64,000 bases of DNA from Cellulophaga tyrosinoxydans (GCF_900176415.1 NZ_FWXO01000001.1:1484053-1548052), one strand, 5' to 3'. Shown: positions 41,696-52,129, counted from the first letter of the stretch. The notes: generated by a model from the sequence alone, not told the origin. A program made the numbers and translations.

Positions 41696-44311
41696 ATGAA
41701 ATCTCAAGAGATACGGTCAGAGTTTTTAGAATTTTTTAAAAAGAAACAGCATAAAATAGTCGCTTCGGCACCAATGGTTATTAAGGACGATCCTACCTTA
41801 ATGTTTACCAATGCTGGAATGAATCAGTTTAAAGAATTCTTTTTAGGTAATACAGAACCTAAATATGCCCGTATAGCCGATACACAAAAATGTTTACGCG
41901 TAAGTGGAAAGCATAATGATTTAGAGGAAGTTGGTAAAGATACGTACCACCATACCATGTTCGAAATGTTAGGAAATTGGAGCTTTGGTGATTACTTTAA
42001 AAAGGAAGCTATTGCTTGGGCTTGGGAGTTTTTAACTGAAGTTTGTGGTATTGATAGAGACACTTTGTATGTTACTGTTTTTGAAGGAAGCAATGATGCA
42101 GACAATTTAGAAAAGGATGTCGAAGCACTAAATTTATGGAAAGAAATAGTGCCAGAAAGTCAAATTCTTTTCGGAAATAAGAAAGATAATTTTTGGGAAA
42201 TGGGTGATCAAGGCCCTTGTGGTCCTTGTTCCGAAATACATGTGGATATAAGGTCTGCGGCAGAAAAAGCAAAAATTTCAGGTGCCTCATTAGTAAATAA
42301 TGACCATCCACAAGTGGTAGAAATTTGGAACTTAGTTTTTATGCAATACAATCGTAAAGCTAATGGACAGTTAGAATCATTACCCGCTAAACATGTAGAT
42401 ACTGGAATGGGGTTTGAACGCTTGTGTATGGTTATGCAAGGCGTACAATCTAATTATGACACCGATGTTTTTACCCCAATTATTCGTGAGATTGAAACGA
42501 TTACGAACAGTTCGTATGGTAAAGACGAGAAAGTTAATATTGCCATTCGCGTAATTGCAGACCACATTCGTGCCGTTTCTTTTTCTATAGCAGATGGGCA
42601 ATTACCAAGTAATACGGGGGCTGGCTATGTTATTCGTAGAATTTTGCGTAGAGCTATTCGCTATGGTTTTACCTTTTTAGATACTAAAGAACCTTTTATG
42701 TTTCGCTTGGTAAATGTGCTTAGCGATACTATGGGTAAAGCGTTTCCAGAATTAAAAAGTCAAAAACAATTAATAGAGAATGTTATTAAAGAAGAAGAAC
42801 ACTCTTTCTTAAAAACATTAGATCAAGGGTTAGTTTTATTAGATACCATCATTTCTAACAATAAAGGAAACCAAATTGATGGTAGAAAGGCATTTGAATT
42901 ATATGATACGTATGGTTTTCCAATAGATTTAACGGCACTTATTTTACAAGAGCGCGGTTTAACATTAGATGAAAAGGGATTTGATGTTGCTATGCAGGAA
43001 CAAAAAGATCGTTCACGATCGGCTTCAGAAATTTCAAAAGAAGATTGGACAGTATTATCTAAAGATTTAGAACAAGAATTTGTTGGTTATGATCTTTTAG
43101 AAACCAACGTAAAATTGGTTAAGTATAGAAAAGTAACTTCAAAAAAAGATGGAGAACAATATCAATTGGTATTTAATTTAACTCCTTTTTATCCTGAAGG
43201 TGGTGGTCAAGTAGGAGATAAAGGTTATCTAGAAGCTGCAAATGGCGATGTTATTTACATTTTAGATACTAAAAAAGAGAATAACGAGATTATTCATTTT
43301 GCTAAGAATTTACCAAAAAACACAGCAGAAACTTTTAAAGCAGTTGTTGATGAAAAGCAACGTCGTAGAACAGAAGCGAACCATACAGCTACCCATTTAT
43401 TGCACCAAGCATTAAGAGAAATATTAGGAACCCATGTAGAACAAAAAGGATCTGCAGTGCATTCTAAATATTTAAGATTTGATTTTTCTCACTTTTCTAA
43501 ATTAACAACAGACGAGCTGAAAGCTGTAGAGAATTTTGTAAATGCACGAATTGATGGAAACTTGCCATTAGAAGAAGGTAGAAATGTGCCTATGCAAAAA
43601 GCCATTGAGCAAGGAGCAATGGCATTATTTGGAGAAAAATATGGCGATGCGGTACGCACCATTCGTTTTGGACAATCTATAGAGTTATGTGGGGGAACCC
43701 ATGTAAAAGCAACCGGAGATATTTGGCATTTTAAAATTAAATCTGAAGGTGCAGTTGCCTCAGGTATTCGCAGAATAGAAGCAATTACTTCAGATGCAGC
43801 AAAGGAGTTTTATTTTGAAAGTAATAAGACCTTATCTGAGGTGAAAGATTTATTGAATAATACGAACGATCCTGTTAAAATGGTGACGTCGTTGCAAGAG
43901 GAAAACGCCAAACTTAAAAAAGAAATAGAATCTCTTTTAAGAGATAAAGCAAAAAATTTAATAGGCGACTTATTAAATGAAATTGAAACTATTAACGGAA
44001 TAGATTTTCTTGCAAAAAAAGTAGATTTAGATGCTGCAGGCATTAAAGATTTATCTTTTGAAATGGGAAGCAATAAAGACAATTTATTCTTGTTGTTAGC
44101 AGCTGAAAATGAAGATAAGGCATTGTTATCTTGCTATATTTCTAAAGAATTAGTGGCTAATAAGGATTTAAGTGCGGTTACTGTAGTGCGTGAATTAGGA
44201 AAGCACATCCAGGGTGGTGGAGGTGGACAACCATTCTTTGCCACAGCGGGTGGTAAAAATCCTGGTGGAATAGCTGAAGCATTAAATAATGCAAAAAGTT
44301 ACGTAGTATAA
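41696..44311 (+). CDS. alaS: Alanyl-tRNA synthetase
   Basis: 871 aa, the standard length. The class II catalytic core is at the N-terminus ([33 protein letters not shown]). The editing domain has [11 protein letters not shown] and CGGTH (zinc/editing motifs) near 560-670. The C-terminal domain is coiled coil plus a DHHA1-like region ([15 protein letters not shown]). It charges tRNA-Ala and removes mis-charged Ser or Gly. The ATG is preceded by an AT-rich leader. A TATTTTTG at 41494-41501 matches the -7 consensus and may be its promoter, which would imply a 5' leader of about 190 nt. It is divergent from the M23 gene. Confidence 0.96.
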   Translation: MKSQEIRSEFLEFFKKKQHKIVASAPMVIKDDPTLMFTNAGMNQFKEFFLGNTEPKYARIADTQKCLRVSGKHNDLEEVGKDTYHHTMFEMLGNWSFGDYFKKEAIAWAWEFLTEVCGIDRDTLYVTVFEGSNDADNLEKDVEALNLWKEIVPESQILFGNKKDNFWEMGDQGPCGPCSEIHVDIRSAAEKAKISGASLVNNDHPQVVEIWNLVFMQYNRKANGQLESLPAKHVDTGMGFERLCMVMQGVQSNYDTDVFTPIIREIETITNSSYGKDEKVNIAIRVIADHIRAVSFSIADGQLPSNTGAGYVIRRILRRAIRYGFTFLDTKEPFMFRLVNVLSDTMGKAFPELKSQKQLIENVIKEEEHSFLKTLDQGLVLLDTIISNNKGNQIDGRKAFELYDTYGFPIDLTALILQERGLTLDEKGFDVAMQEQKDRSRSASEISKEDWTVLSKDLEQEFVGYDLLETNVKLVKYRKVTSKKDGEQYQLVFNLTPFYPEGGGQVGDKGYLEAANGDVIYILDTKKENNEIIHFAKNLPKNTAETFKAVVDEKQRRRTEANHTATHLLHQALREILGTHVEQKGSAVHSKYLRFDFSHFSKLTTDELKAVENFVNARIDGNLPLEEGRNVPMQKAIEQGAMALFGEKYGDAVRTIRFGQSIELCGGTHVKATGDIWHFKIKSEGAVASGIRRIEAITSDAAKEFYFESNKTLSEVKDLLNNTNDPVKMVTSLQEENAKLKKEIESLLRDKAKNLIGDLLNEIETINGIDFLAKKVDLDAAGIKDLSFEMGSNKDNLFLLLAAENEDKALLSCYISKELVANKDLSAVTVVRELGKHIQGGGGGQPFFATAGGKNPGGIAEALNNAKSYVV

Positions 44312-44427
44312 ACTGTGTTGCTTTTTTCTAAGGTAAAATTTCGGAATATCTGCTTTAGTGATTTTACTGATTGAACTGAAGAAAAATTGTATTGAGAATC
44401 ATAAAGATTAATATGGTTCTCGATGCA

Positions 44428-44458
44428 ATTGATATTTTATAATAATTTAAATATCAAT
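44428..44458. other. AT-rich inverted repeat between alaS and the GSCFA gene
   Basis: ATTGATATTT (44428-44437) and AAATATCAAT (44449-44458) around an 11-nt AT loop. The arms are perfect but the stem is weak. The 207-nt intergenic region holds no other clear signal. Confidence 0.35.
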
Positions 44459-44518
44459 CACTTGAACAGAATTTAGTTCAAAAATAAACATTATCAACTA
44501 ATACCTAATACCGGAAAT

Positions 44519-45475
44519 TTGAAACTCCAAACACAAATTCCTTTAGCAAAAGCAAATAATCAAATTGACTATAATAGTCAGTTACTGCTGCTTGGGTCTT
44601 GTTTTGTAGAAAATATTGGAGACAAATTAGCGTATTATAAATTTCAAACGGTTCAAAATCCGTTTGGAATTTTGTTTCATCCCTTGGCCATTGAAAAGTT
44701 GGTTTCTAGAGCAATACATCAAACGGTATACACAGAAAAAGATGTGTTTTTTTTAAATGATAAATGGCAATGCTATGATGCGCATTCTGATTTATCTGCG
44801 GTATCAAAAGAGTTGTTGTTACAAAACTTAAATCCAGCTTTAGAAAAAACCAAAAAACAGCTTGAATGTGCGTCGCATATTGTAATTACTCTAGGCACTG
44901 CTTGGATATATGAAATAAAAGAAATAGGGCAAGTAGTTGCGAACTGCCATAAAGTTCCTCAAAAGGAATTTGTTAAAAAATTACTTGGTATAGATCAGAT
45001 TCAAAATAGTCTGATGGCTACCATTGAGCATATTCAATCTATAAATAAAAATGCTCATTTTATTTTCACGGTTTCTCCTGTTCGTCATTTAAAAGATGGT
45101 TTTGTTGAAAATCAATTGAGTAAATCGCATTTAATCACGGCTTTACAACATATTGTAGATATTTCGTCTTTGTCGAAAAAGGAGTGCTATTTTCCGAGCT
45201 ATGAAATCATGATGGACGAACTTCGCGATTATAGGTTTTATGCGGAAGATTTGGTGCACCCAAATACAACTGCTATTCAATATATTTGGGAAAAATTTGT
45301 TGATGTTTGGATTAGCGGAAAAGCAATTCCTACTATGGCTAATGTTGAAGCAATTCAAAAGGCATTGGCGCATAAACCTTTTAATCCTGATGCTGAAAAT
45401 CATCAAAAATTTTTAAAAACCCTTGAGGAAAAAATTCATTCGCTTCAAAAAACTTTTCCTTTTATAAAATTTTAA
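44519..45475 (+). CDS. GSCFA-domain protein (SGNH-like)
   Basis: 318 aa with a TTG start: no ATG lies near the conserved N-terminus (KLQTQIPLAKANNQIDYNSQLLLLGSCFVENIG). The GSCF motif (here GSCFVENIG, about 29-37), together with FHPLAIEKLV and IVITLGTAWIY, identifies the GSCFA family, related to SGNH hydrolases. A late YRFYAEDLVHPN segment provides a plausible Asp/His pair. The substrate is unknown; an O-acyl or lipid target is the usual guess. There is no signal peptide. It stands alone after alaS, which is a frequent neighbour in this phylum. Confidence 0.88.
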   Translation: MKLQTQIPLAKANNQIDYNSQLLLLGSCFVENIGDKLAYYKFQTVQNPFGILFHPLAIEKLVSRAIHQTVYTEKDVFFLNDKWQCYDAHSDLSAVSKELLLQNLNPALEKTKKQLECASHIVITLGTAWIYEIKEIGQVVANCHKVPQKEFVKKLLGIDQIQNSLMATIEHIQSINKNAHFIFTVSPVRHLKDGFVENQLSKSHLITALQHIVDISSLSKKECYFPSYEIMMDELRDYRFYAEDLVHPNTTAIQYIWEKFVDVWISGKAIPTMANVEAIQKALAHKPFNPDAENHQKFLKTLEEKIHSLQKTFPFIKF

Positions 45476-45556
45476 TCAAAATAGGGCAATTGCCTTATTT
45501 ACTGGCATGTAGTTTTTATAGAGTTTTGGTATAAATCAATTTAAACCTAAAATTTT

Positions 45557-46609
45557 ATGAAAACAAAACTTCAATTTTTACTATTCGCAGCATTTCTTTT
45601 TTCGTTGACCACTACTCAAGCGCAGACGCTAGGTGAGTTTAAACCACTTGACGGGGGTTATAAAGCAAAGAACGTAACAGACGGTTCAAAGAAAATGTAT
45701 GTTGCTAGTTTTACCATTAATTTTGAAATTTATAAAGAGGCAGTAGATGAAAAAAAAGCAGGTGGTTTTGGTAGAACTGTTAAAAATGCAGCCAAAGCCA
45801 AAGCAGCAGTAGGTTTATTAACTTTAGATAAAGAGGCAATCCAAGCCAAAGCAGATCAACTATACTCCGAATTTATAGCAGATTTTAAAAATAAAGGATA
45901 CGAAATTATTTCATCAGAAGAAGCAGGAAAAACTGATACATATAAAGGTTGGGAAAAGGCTGTTGGCCCTGCTATTTACGAAACAGACATGACAGGTATT
46001 ATTGCTGTAATTCCTACAGGATATGCATACTACTATAAAGATAGAAATGCTTTCTCTTCTAAACTAGGCGGATTTGATAAAACTGCACAGAACTTATCGC
46101 AAGATTTAGACGATGCATTAATAGCAGATGCCTCTTTATTGTATATTTTTTCAGCGGAAGGGAATGATTGGAATATTGGAAACCAAGCGAAAGTAAAACT
46201 CTTTGTTAATTACAGATTGGCCAATTTGTACACGATTACCGATGAAAAAACATCTTCAGGTATTACGAGTATGTTTGACAAATCTAAACAAGCCGTTGGC
46301 CTTTCTAGTTATGTGAATTTTACTCGTGGAAAACTAAAAATAGGAGGTAGTCCAGAATCAATATATTCTGGAGGAATAAAATCTGATTTAGAAATAGAGG
46401 GCGTGTTAGAAAAAGATAAGATAACGGCGTATTCTACACAAACTCAAGCTACGGCTACGTTATTAAATCCTATTGTTTCTATTAGAGGCGATAATTATAG
46501 TGAAACTACTAAATGGTTAGAGCCAGACGGTAAAAAGTATGCGGAAGGTATGTATTTAGCGGGTAGAAAATTCTTAGAATACCATACAAGTAATGTTTTA
46601 GGTAAATAA
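45557..46609 (+). CDS. Secreted protein of unknown function
   Basis: 350 aa. A signal peptide (MKTKLQFLLFAAFLFSLTTTQAQ) is followed by a basic N-terminal mature part (KNVTDGSKKMYVASFTINFEIYKEAVDEKKAGGFG), a helical Lys/Ala-rich stretch (VKNAAKAKAAVGLLTLDKEAIQAKADQLY) and a beta-rich C-terminal half. No T9SS C-terminal domain or catalytic motif is seen. It is a monocistronic gene ended by a strong terminator at 46629-46664. The family is not recognised; periplasmic location is inferred only from the signal. Confidence 0.7.
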   Translation: MKTKLQFLLFAAFLFSLTTTQAQTLGEFKPLDGGYKAKNVTDGSKKMYVASFTINFEIYKEAVDEKKAGGFGRTVKNAAKAKAAVGLLTLDKEAIQAKADQLYSEFIADFKNKGYEIISSEEAGKTDTYKGWEKAVGPAIYETDMTGIIAVIPTGYAYYYKDRNAFSSKLGGFDKTAQNLSQDLDDALIADASLLYIFSAEGNDWNIGNQAKVKLFVNYRLANLYTITDEKTSSGITSMFDKSKQAVGLSSYVNFTRGKLKIGGSPESIYSGGIKSDLEIEGVLEKDKITAYSTQTQATATLLNPIVSIRGDNYSETTKWLEPDGKKYAEGMYLAGRKFLEYHTSNVLGK

Positions 46610-46628
46610 TTGCGGATCTAAATAATGT

Positions 46629-46664
46629 AAAATGTCGAAGTGATTGAATACACTTCGACATTTT
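46629..46664 (+). terminator. Terminator after the secreted-protein gene
   Basis: AAAATGTCGAAGTG / CACTTCGACATTTT around ATTGAATA, a perfect 14-bp stem with flanking A/T runs. Confidence 0.88.
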
Positions 46665-46693
46665 ATTATAAATAATTTTTAAAGAATTATAGT

Positions 46694-46930
46694 ATGGAGG
46701 GCACTACTGTTATTTTTTTTATTACGGTTTTATTGGCGCTTTTTATACGTTTTATATTTGTTCTTGAATCCCTAAAAATTAAACGTAGCCATCAGAAAAT
46801 TGTAAAGGAATACGCGCTACATTTAAATACTCATCATCTTAAAGCTAAAAAACGAATAGCGAAATTGACTGTTTACGATTTTCAAAAGTATAATTTAAAT
46901 GATGCCTTAAATATTCAAAATTTCGAGTAA
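46694..46930 (+). CDS. Small membrane protein ahead of a two-component system
   Basis: 78 aa. One N-terminal transmembrane helix (about 5-27, TVIFFITVLLALFIRFIFVLESL) precedes a basic cytoplasmic tail (RSHQKIVKEYALHLNTHHLKAKKRI). It ends 13 nt before the histidine kinase gene and shares its strand, so it is likely co-transcribed with the two-component system. No family is recognised. A role in the kinase pathway (sensor accessory or membrane tether) is possible but inferred only from position. Confidence 0.65.
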   Translation: MEGTTVIFFITVLLALFIRFIFVLESLKIKRSHQKIVKEYALHLNTHHLKAKKRIAKLTVYDFQKYNLNDALNIQNFE

Positions 46931-46943
46931 ATTAGATATATTA

Positions 46944-48944
46944 ATGCATACTAACGCAATGCCAAAAAAATACGCTCTCCTCCCGATTTTTCTTTTTTTT
47001 GCATTCTCACTTTGTGGTCAAGCGACTTCATTGGATAGTTTGATTACAGTTTCAAAACAACAAAAAGGAGAAGCACTTGTCTTAACCTTAAACGAAATAT
47101 CGTGGCAATACAGAAATATACAAGTAGACAGTGCCTTATGGTATGCCAAAAAGGCTTTTAAAGTTGCTGAATTGCTTGGGGATGAAAAGTTAAATGCTGC
47201 AGCTTTTAATAGCATGGCAAGTGCTTTTCAAGCCAATGCTGTTTATGACAGTGCTATGTATTATCACAAAAAAAGCCTGAAAATAAATAAAGGTATTGGC
47301 GATAGTATTGCCATTGGAAATACCTTAAATAATTTAGGAATTATTAATGATGAATTAGGCAATTTCGAGGCTTCTTTAGAAAATTATTTTAAAGCTTTAC
47401 GTATTTACGAGAATAATGGGAATGATCAGAAATTAGTACCAATGGTACTAAGCAACATTGGTATTGTTTATAAAAAGCAAGAAGATTATGATAAAGTCTT
47501 ACACTATTATCAGCAAGCTTTAGCTATTTATAAAAACAGTAATAATGTATTTGGTATTACCGTAACCACAGGGAATATTGGATCGGTTTATTTGCGATTG
47601 AAAAAATTTCAAGAGGCAATAACCTATGCTGAAAATGCTGCTCAAGGGTATCAGGAATTAGGATATACACGATATGTTCCTTATATGCTAAATAATATTG
47701 CGGTTGCGCAAGATAGTCTTGGGCATTTTGAGAAGGCCGAAAAATCTTATGAAAAAGCTATAGAACTCTTTATTAATGATGGTAATGATTATGAATTGGC
47801 AAATACCAGAATTGGATATGCTAAGAATCAATCAAATTTTAAACGCTATACTAAGGCTATAAGCGAATTGCAATTGGCACTTATTACCATCCAAGAAAAG
47901 GATTTTAAAGAATTTGAAATAAATGCACTCAAGCTTCTTTCAGAAATATATTTTAAAGAAGGCAATTTTGAAATAGCCTACACCACCCAACAAGAATATA
48001 TAGAAAAAAAAGAAGCCTTATTTCAAATTGAGAAAACTAAATCCATTCTAGAATTAGAATCTAAATATCAATCAGCGAAGAAAGAAAAGGAACTTTCAGT
48101 TCAAAAGGCTAAGCTTGCTGAAAATCAATTAGAACTAAACAAGAAAAATTACATTATTTATAGCGTTTTAGGTCTTGCTTTTTTATTAGGATTAATAGGG
48201 TATTTGTTAAACGGACGACAAAAGCTTAAAAATAAACAATTGGTAAAGGAGGGAGAGTTAAAAACAGCTTTGGTGCAGATTGAAACTCAAAATCGATTAC
48301 AAGAACAACGACTTCGTATTTCAAGAGATTTACACGATAATATCGGCAGTCAACTAACTTTTATAATTTCTACTATAGATACGTTACGCTATGGCCTAAA
48401 ATCGGGAGAATCCGTGATAAAGGATAAATTAGGTGATTTAGGGGTTTTTACAAAAACAACTATAAATGAATTGCGCGATACTATTTGGGCTATGAATAAA
48501 GAAAGTATCACTTTTGAAGATCTTCAAAATAGAATAAACAACTTTATCATGACCGCTAATAAGGTTTCAGAGAAAATTAAATTTGATTTTGATGTTGATT
48601 CCGAGATAGAATCCAACTATACTTTTACAGCTATTGAAGGAATAAATTTGTACAGAGTTATTCAAGAATCGGTGAATAATGCATTAAAATATGCTTTTAT
48701 AAATAGCCATAACAAAACAGATAAAATAGAAGTAAGCATCAACAAATCTATAGATTATTTTCATGTAGAAATTACAGATAATGGAGGCGGATTTAACCCA
48801 GCTAAAATGGCCATTGGTAATGGAATGGCCAATATAAAAAAGCGGGTAGAAGATATGAATGGGGTTTTGAATTTAAAATCTCAAATAGGACACGGAACCT
48901 CTGTGGAATTTAAAATACCTGTTAATCAAGATTATGAAAACTAA
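46944..48944 (+). CDS. TPR-containing sensor histidine kinase (HisKA_3 type)
   Basis: 666 aa. A signal peptide (about 1-27, the ATG at 46959 is an alternative start) places an N-terminal tetratricopeptide-repeat sensor region (about 60-370) in the periplasm, for example IGNTLNNLGIINDELGNFEASLENYFKAL. A coiled coil and one transmembrane helix (about 408-426) follow. The dimerisation/phospho-acceptor box RDLHDNIGSQL has His464. The HATPase has YRVIQESVNNALKYA (N box) and DNGGGFNP / GNGMANIKKRVEDMNG (G1/G2). The partner response regulator overlaps by 11 nt. The periplasmic TPR module implies sensing of a peptide, protein or envelope state. Confidence 0.92.
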   Translation: MHTNAMPKKYALLPIFLFFAFSLCGQATSLDSLITVSKQQKGEALVLTLNEISWQYRNIQVDSALWYAKKAFKVAELLGDEKLNAAAFNSMASAFQANAVYDSAMYYHKKSLKINKGIGDSIAIGNTLNNLGIINDELGNFEASLENYFKALRIYENNGNDQKLVPMVLSNIGIVYKKQEDYDKVLHYYQQALAIYKNSNNVFGITVTTGNIGSVYLRLKKFQEAITYAENAAQGYQELGYTRYVPYMLNNIAVAQDSLGHFEKAEKSYEKAIELFINDGNDYELANTRIGYAKNQSNFKRYTKAISELQLALITIQEKDFKEFEINALKLLSEIYFKEGNFEIAYTTQQEYIEKKEALFQIEKTKSILELESKYQSAKKEKELSVQKAKLAENQLELNKKNYIIYSVLGLAFLLGLIGYLLNGRQKLKNKQLVKEGELKTALVQIETQNRLQEQRLRISRDLHDNIGSQLTFIISTIDTLRYGLKSGESVIKDKLGDLGVFTKTTINELRDTIWAMNKESITFEDLQNRINNFIMTANKVSEKIKFDFDVDSEIESNYTFTAIEGINLYRVIQESVNNALKYAFINSHNKTDKIEVSINKSIDYFHVEITDNGGGFNPAKMAIGNGMANIKKRVEDMNGVLNLKSQIGHGTSVEFKIPVNQDYEN

Positions 48945-49584
48945 GATAGCCATAGTCGAGGATAATTCCTTTTTATTGAGAGCCGTAGAAGAAAAGCTAG
49001 GTTTTTTTAATGATATTGTTATTAAATGGAAGGCCGTAAACGGAAAAGAATGTTTGGAGAAAATTAATGAGGATCATCTTATAGATTTAGTCTTGATGGA
49101 TATAGAAATGCCATTTTTAAATGGTGTGGACGCTACAGAAAAGATAAAGAAAAAATATCCTCAGATAAAGATTGTGATTTTAACGGTTTTTGATAATGAC
49201 GAGAATATTTTTAATGCAATTAAGGCAGGTGCTGATGGTTATTTATTGAAAGATGTAGATCCAGAAAATCTTTATAAAGGGATTATTGACACAATGAACG
49301 GAGGGGCAGCAATGACCCCATCTATAGCATTAAGAACCCTTAAACTTCTTCGCAATCCAATAGATTTAAAAAGTATTGCAGAACAAGAGCAAGTATCCTT
49401 AACCAATAGAGAGGCAGAGGTTTTAGAACAATTAAGTAATGGACTTAGCTATACAAAAATAGCAGATAACTTGTTTTTATCACCAAGTACCGTTCGCAAG
49501 CATATTGAAAATATTTACGCAAAACTACAAGTGCACAGCAAATTAGAAGCCATACAAAAGGCTAAAAGAATCAATTTAATTTGA
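48934..49584 (+). CDS. NarL/FixJ-type response regulator
   Basis: 216 aa. The receiver domain (1-120) has the acidic pocket (VEDN), phospho-acceptor Asp56 (DLVLMDIEMPF), conserved Thr (ILTVFDND) and Lys (LKDVDPENL). The linker is followed by a LuxR-type HTH (about 150-212, LTNREAEVLEQLSNGLSYTKIADNLFLSPSTVRKHIENIYAKL). It overlaps the kinase gene by 11 nt and is its obvious partner. Target promoters are not in this window, and a terminator is not obvious before the DUF4230 gene. Confidence 0.94.
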   Translation: MKTKIAIVEDNSFLLRAVEEKLGFFNDIVIKWKAVNGKECLEKINEDHLIDLVLMDIEMPFLNGVDATEKIKKKYPQIKIVILTVFDNDENIFNAIKAGADGYLLKDVDPENLYKGIIDTMNGGAAMTPSIALRTLKLLRNPIDLKSIAEQEQVSLTNREAEVLEQLSNGLSYTKIADNLFLSPSTVRKHIENIYAKLQVHSKLEAIQKAKRINLI

Positions 49585-49645
49585 TAAAAAACAATACTTT
49601 TGGTTAAGCTATTTTCATTTAGAAAATGCTTTGAAAATTAGTCGC

Positions 49646-50257
49646 ATGAAAAACATCCTCATTGGTGCTGTAATTACATTGGCACTTGTTTTTATCTTTC
49701 GTTCTTGTTCAGATAGTTCAAAAGATAAGTCAATACTAAAAGAAAACTCTATGCTAATACAGCAGCAAATAGAGAACGTTTCAAAATTAATAGTAACTGA
49801 AGGGCATTTTTCCGAAGTATATAATTACAAAGATTCGCAACAATTTTTCGGACCACTTTTTACGGCTGATAAAAAGGCCTTAGTGGTGGTAAATGCAGAT
49901 GTTACCATAGCCTATGACCTTAGTAAAATTGATTTTAAGATTGATGAAAAAAGCAAAACCTTAATCATAAAAAGTATTCCAGAGCCAGAAATAAAACTGA
50001 ATCCTGATTATGAATATTACGATATAACTTCGGATTATTTTAATGAGTTTACAGCGGATGATTATAATAAGATAAAAAGGAATGTTCGAGCATCATTACT
50101 AAAGAAAGTAGAGGGTTCTACATTAAAAAGTAATGCAGAGAATCGTCTTTTAAGCGAATTATCTAAATTTTACATTCTAACCAATTCTATGGGTTGGACA
50201 TTAGAATATAAGGGTGAAGCGGTAAAAGAAAATTTACCGCAATTAATTAAAGGATAA
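49646..50257 (+). CDS. DUF4230 membrane-anchored protein
   Basis: 203 aa from the ATG at 49646 (MKNILIGAVITLALVFIF). An in-frame TTG at 49631 would add only five residues. One N-terminal transmembrane helix (about 3-20), possibly followed by a lipobox-like RSCSD, anchors a soluble domain with DUF4230 features (VSKLIVTEGHFSEVYNYKDSQ, ALVVVNADVTIAYDLSKIDFKID, LIIKSIPEPEIKLNPDYEYYDI). Function is unknown. It follows the response regulator by 61 nt and is convergent with the aromatic hydroxylase gene. Membership of the two-component regulon is only speculation. Confidence 0.85.
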   Translation: MKNILIGAVITLALVFIFRSCSDSSKDKSILKENSMLIQQQIENVSKLIVTEGHFSEVYNYKDSQQFFGPLFTADKKALVVVNADVTIAYDLSKIDFKIDEKSKTLIIKSIPEPEIKLNPDYEYYDITSDYFNEFTADDYNKIKRNVRASLLKKVEGSTLKSNAENRLLSELSKFYILTNSMGWTLEYKGEAVKENLPQLIKG

Positions 50258-50268
50258 ACATTAAAAAA

Positions 50269-52020
50269 TTAAAGAACAAAACTTTGATTTACTAGTAATA
50301 ATCCATCATCTATTAAATGACCTAATTTAGGTTGGTCTTGTTTTAGGTTTTCTAAATGCTCACTAATTTCTTGGGCAAATTCAGTATCATTATTCGTTTT
50401 TGCCAATTCGTACAATTCTACACAAAGTAGCCAATCAGTAGGATAATTGTTTTTTAATTCTTGAAATACTTTATTTCTAGAAATTGTTGTGTTTTTGCCT
50501 TCACGAAAATCCCTTACTTGCTGATAATAGCTTTCTAGTTGTGTGCTTTTGGCATTTTTAACTGGTTTTATAGTAGTGTTGGTGATTTTATGGGTAATTA
50601 AATCAAAACTGCCGAGATCAGCAGGACCATTAAAAGCAGAAACTATTCGTTCGCCAACCGCCATGTGATATAATCCAAATTCCGGTTTAAATAAAATAGT
50701 ATCTCCATGAGTAACTGTGCAATTTTCGAAAGTGATAAGAATTATTTCTCCTCTTAAATTCCGAGTCCCAGTAATAATATCACCATGAATTTTTATCCCA
50801 CCTTCAAAATCTAAAGTAATGGTTTGTCCCTCAAATATATTATAGGCTTTTAAGTCGCGAGGACTCATGTCTTCAATGGCAATATTAATTCCTTTAAGTT
50901 TTCCTATTGGTGAGCCAAAACCATCTAAATGATGCTTGGTGCTATGGCCAACAAGTTCTTTTTCGCGATAAGCTAAAGCAGTTTTTCCAATAGTTTGAAA
51001 ATATACTGGTTTGTTCTCGTGCTCTATAACACTTTTAAAATTCCCTGAAATTTGAATACCAGTACTTAATTCTATTGTACCTAATTCCTTAGAATTAATT
51101 AATTTTTTAATTCCTGATAATCCACCTTTTCGCAATGCCATGGTATTGGCAAATTCTTCTAAAACTTGACTTAAATAAGCAAAATCAGGAGTTACAAATA
51201 GTTGAGGTTGCGGTTTGGTAATGTCAAAAGGCGTGTGTGCTGCTTCAATAGAATAAGGTATTTTCTTTACATCATCGGTCATACACCAAGCGCTTTCTCC
51301 AATTGAAGAAAGTAAGCCTGCGCCATATATTTTAGGATCTTGAACAGTGCCAATTAAACCATATTCAACAGTCCACCAATGTAAATTGCGAATCAGCGCC
51401 ATTTCACTTGGTTCACCCATGTTTTCTTGCAAATATTCTATTTGTTTTTCAGCAGCATCAATTTTATCTTGAGGTGTTCCTTGTGCTTCTTTAATAATGG
51501 AAAGATGACGAACGGCTTCATATAATTCATAATCTTTAGCACTAGAAATAGCTTTACAACCTATCTCTCCAAATCGTCTTAAATATTCTGCATATTCTGG
51601 ATTTGCAATAATGGGAGCATGACCAGCACCTTCATGTATAATATCTGGAGCAGGGGTGTATTCTATATGTTCCAATTGGCGGATATCCGAAGCAATCACT
51701 AAAACATTATACGCCTGAAATTCCATAAATGCAGAAGGAGGAATAAATCCGTCGACAGCAACTGCTGCCCAGCCAATTTCTTGCAAAATGCGGTTCATGC
51801 CATACATGTTCGGAATATCGTCTATAGATATTCCTGTTTTTGCAAGTCCGTCTAAATATGATTTATGTGCAACTTTACTTAAATAATCCACATTTTTACG
51901 CATTACATAACGCCAAACAGCTTGGTTTATAGCAGTGTAATCACTATAATTTTGCGGTTTTATAAATTGCTGTAAATGCTCTGGAAGTTTATCTAAAATA
52001 GGATTGCTTTCGTAGCTCAT
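50269..52020 (-). CDS. Aromatic amino acid hydroxylase with long C-terminal extension
   Basis: 583 aa. The catalytic domain (about 25-320) shows the non-heme iron triad: His129 and His134 in DIIHEGAGHAP, and Glu219 in WWTVEYGLIG. It shares the biopterin-dependent phenylalanine/tyrosine/tryptophan hydroxylase fold. Residues about 325-583 form an extension without an obvious match. It contains beta-rich parts (TIELSTGIQISGNFKSVIEH, TITLDFEGGIKIHGDIITGT) and a helical tail (STQLESYYQQVRDFREG). Bacillus and Bacteroidota members of similar length exist. Phenylalanine is the most likely substrate, but this is not established. No pterin-recycling gene is adjacent. Confidence 0.9.
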   Translation of the reverse strand: MSYESNPILDKLPEHLQQFIKPQNYSDYTAINQAVWRYVMRKNVDYLSKVAHKSYLDGLAKTGISIDDIPNMYGMNRILQEIGWAAVAVDGFIPPSAFMEFQAYNVLVIASDIRQLEHIEYTPAPDIIHEGAGHAPIIANPEYAEYLRRFGEIGCKAISSAKDYELYEAVRHLSIIKEAQGTPQDKIDAAEKQIEYLQENMGEPSEMALIRNLHWWTVEYGLIGTVQDPKIYGAGLLSSIGESAWCMTDDVKKIPYSIEAAHTPFDITKPQPQLFVTPDFAYLSQVLEEFANTMALRKGGLSGIKKLINSKELGTIELSTGIQISGNFKSVIEHENKPVYFQTIGKTALAYREKELVGHSTKHHLDGFGSPIGKLKGINIAIEDMSPRDLKAYNIFEGQTITLDFEGGIKIHGDIITGTRNLRGEIILITFENCTVTHGDTILFKPEFGLYHMAVGERIVSAFNGPADLGSFDLITHKITNTTIKPVKNAKSTQLESYYQQVRDFREGKNTTISRNKVFQELKNNYPTDWLLCVELYELAKTNNDTEFAQEISEHLENLKQDQPKLGHLIDDGLLLVNQSFVL

Positions 52021-52096
52021 ATCTAAAGAAATAATTTGGTTTAAAGATACAAAATGCTAGTCATATTTATTAAAAACGCTTTGAGGTATAGTCAAG

Positions 52097-52129
52097 AAAA
52101 AAGCCATAGAAATTAATCTATAGCTTTTT
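52097..52129 (-). terminator. Terminator of the DUF4136 gene
   Basis: AAAAAGCCATAGA / TCTATAGCTTTTT around AATTAA, with one mismatch. On the minus strand the T run follows. It lies 16 nt past the stop codon at 52146. Confidence 0.75.
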
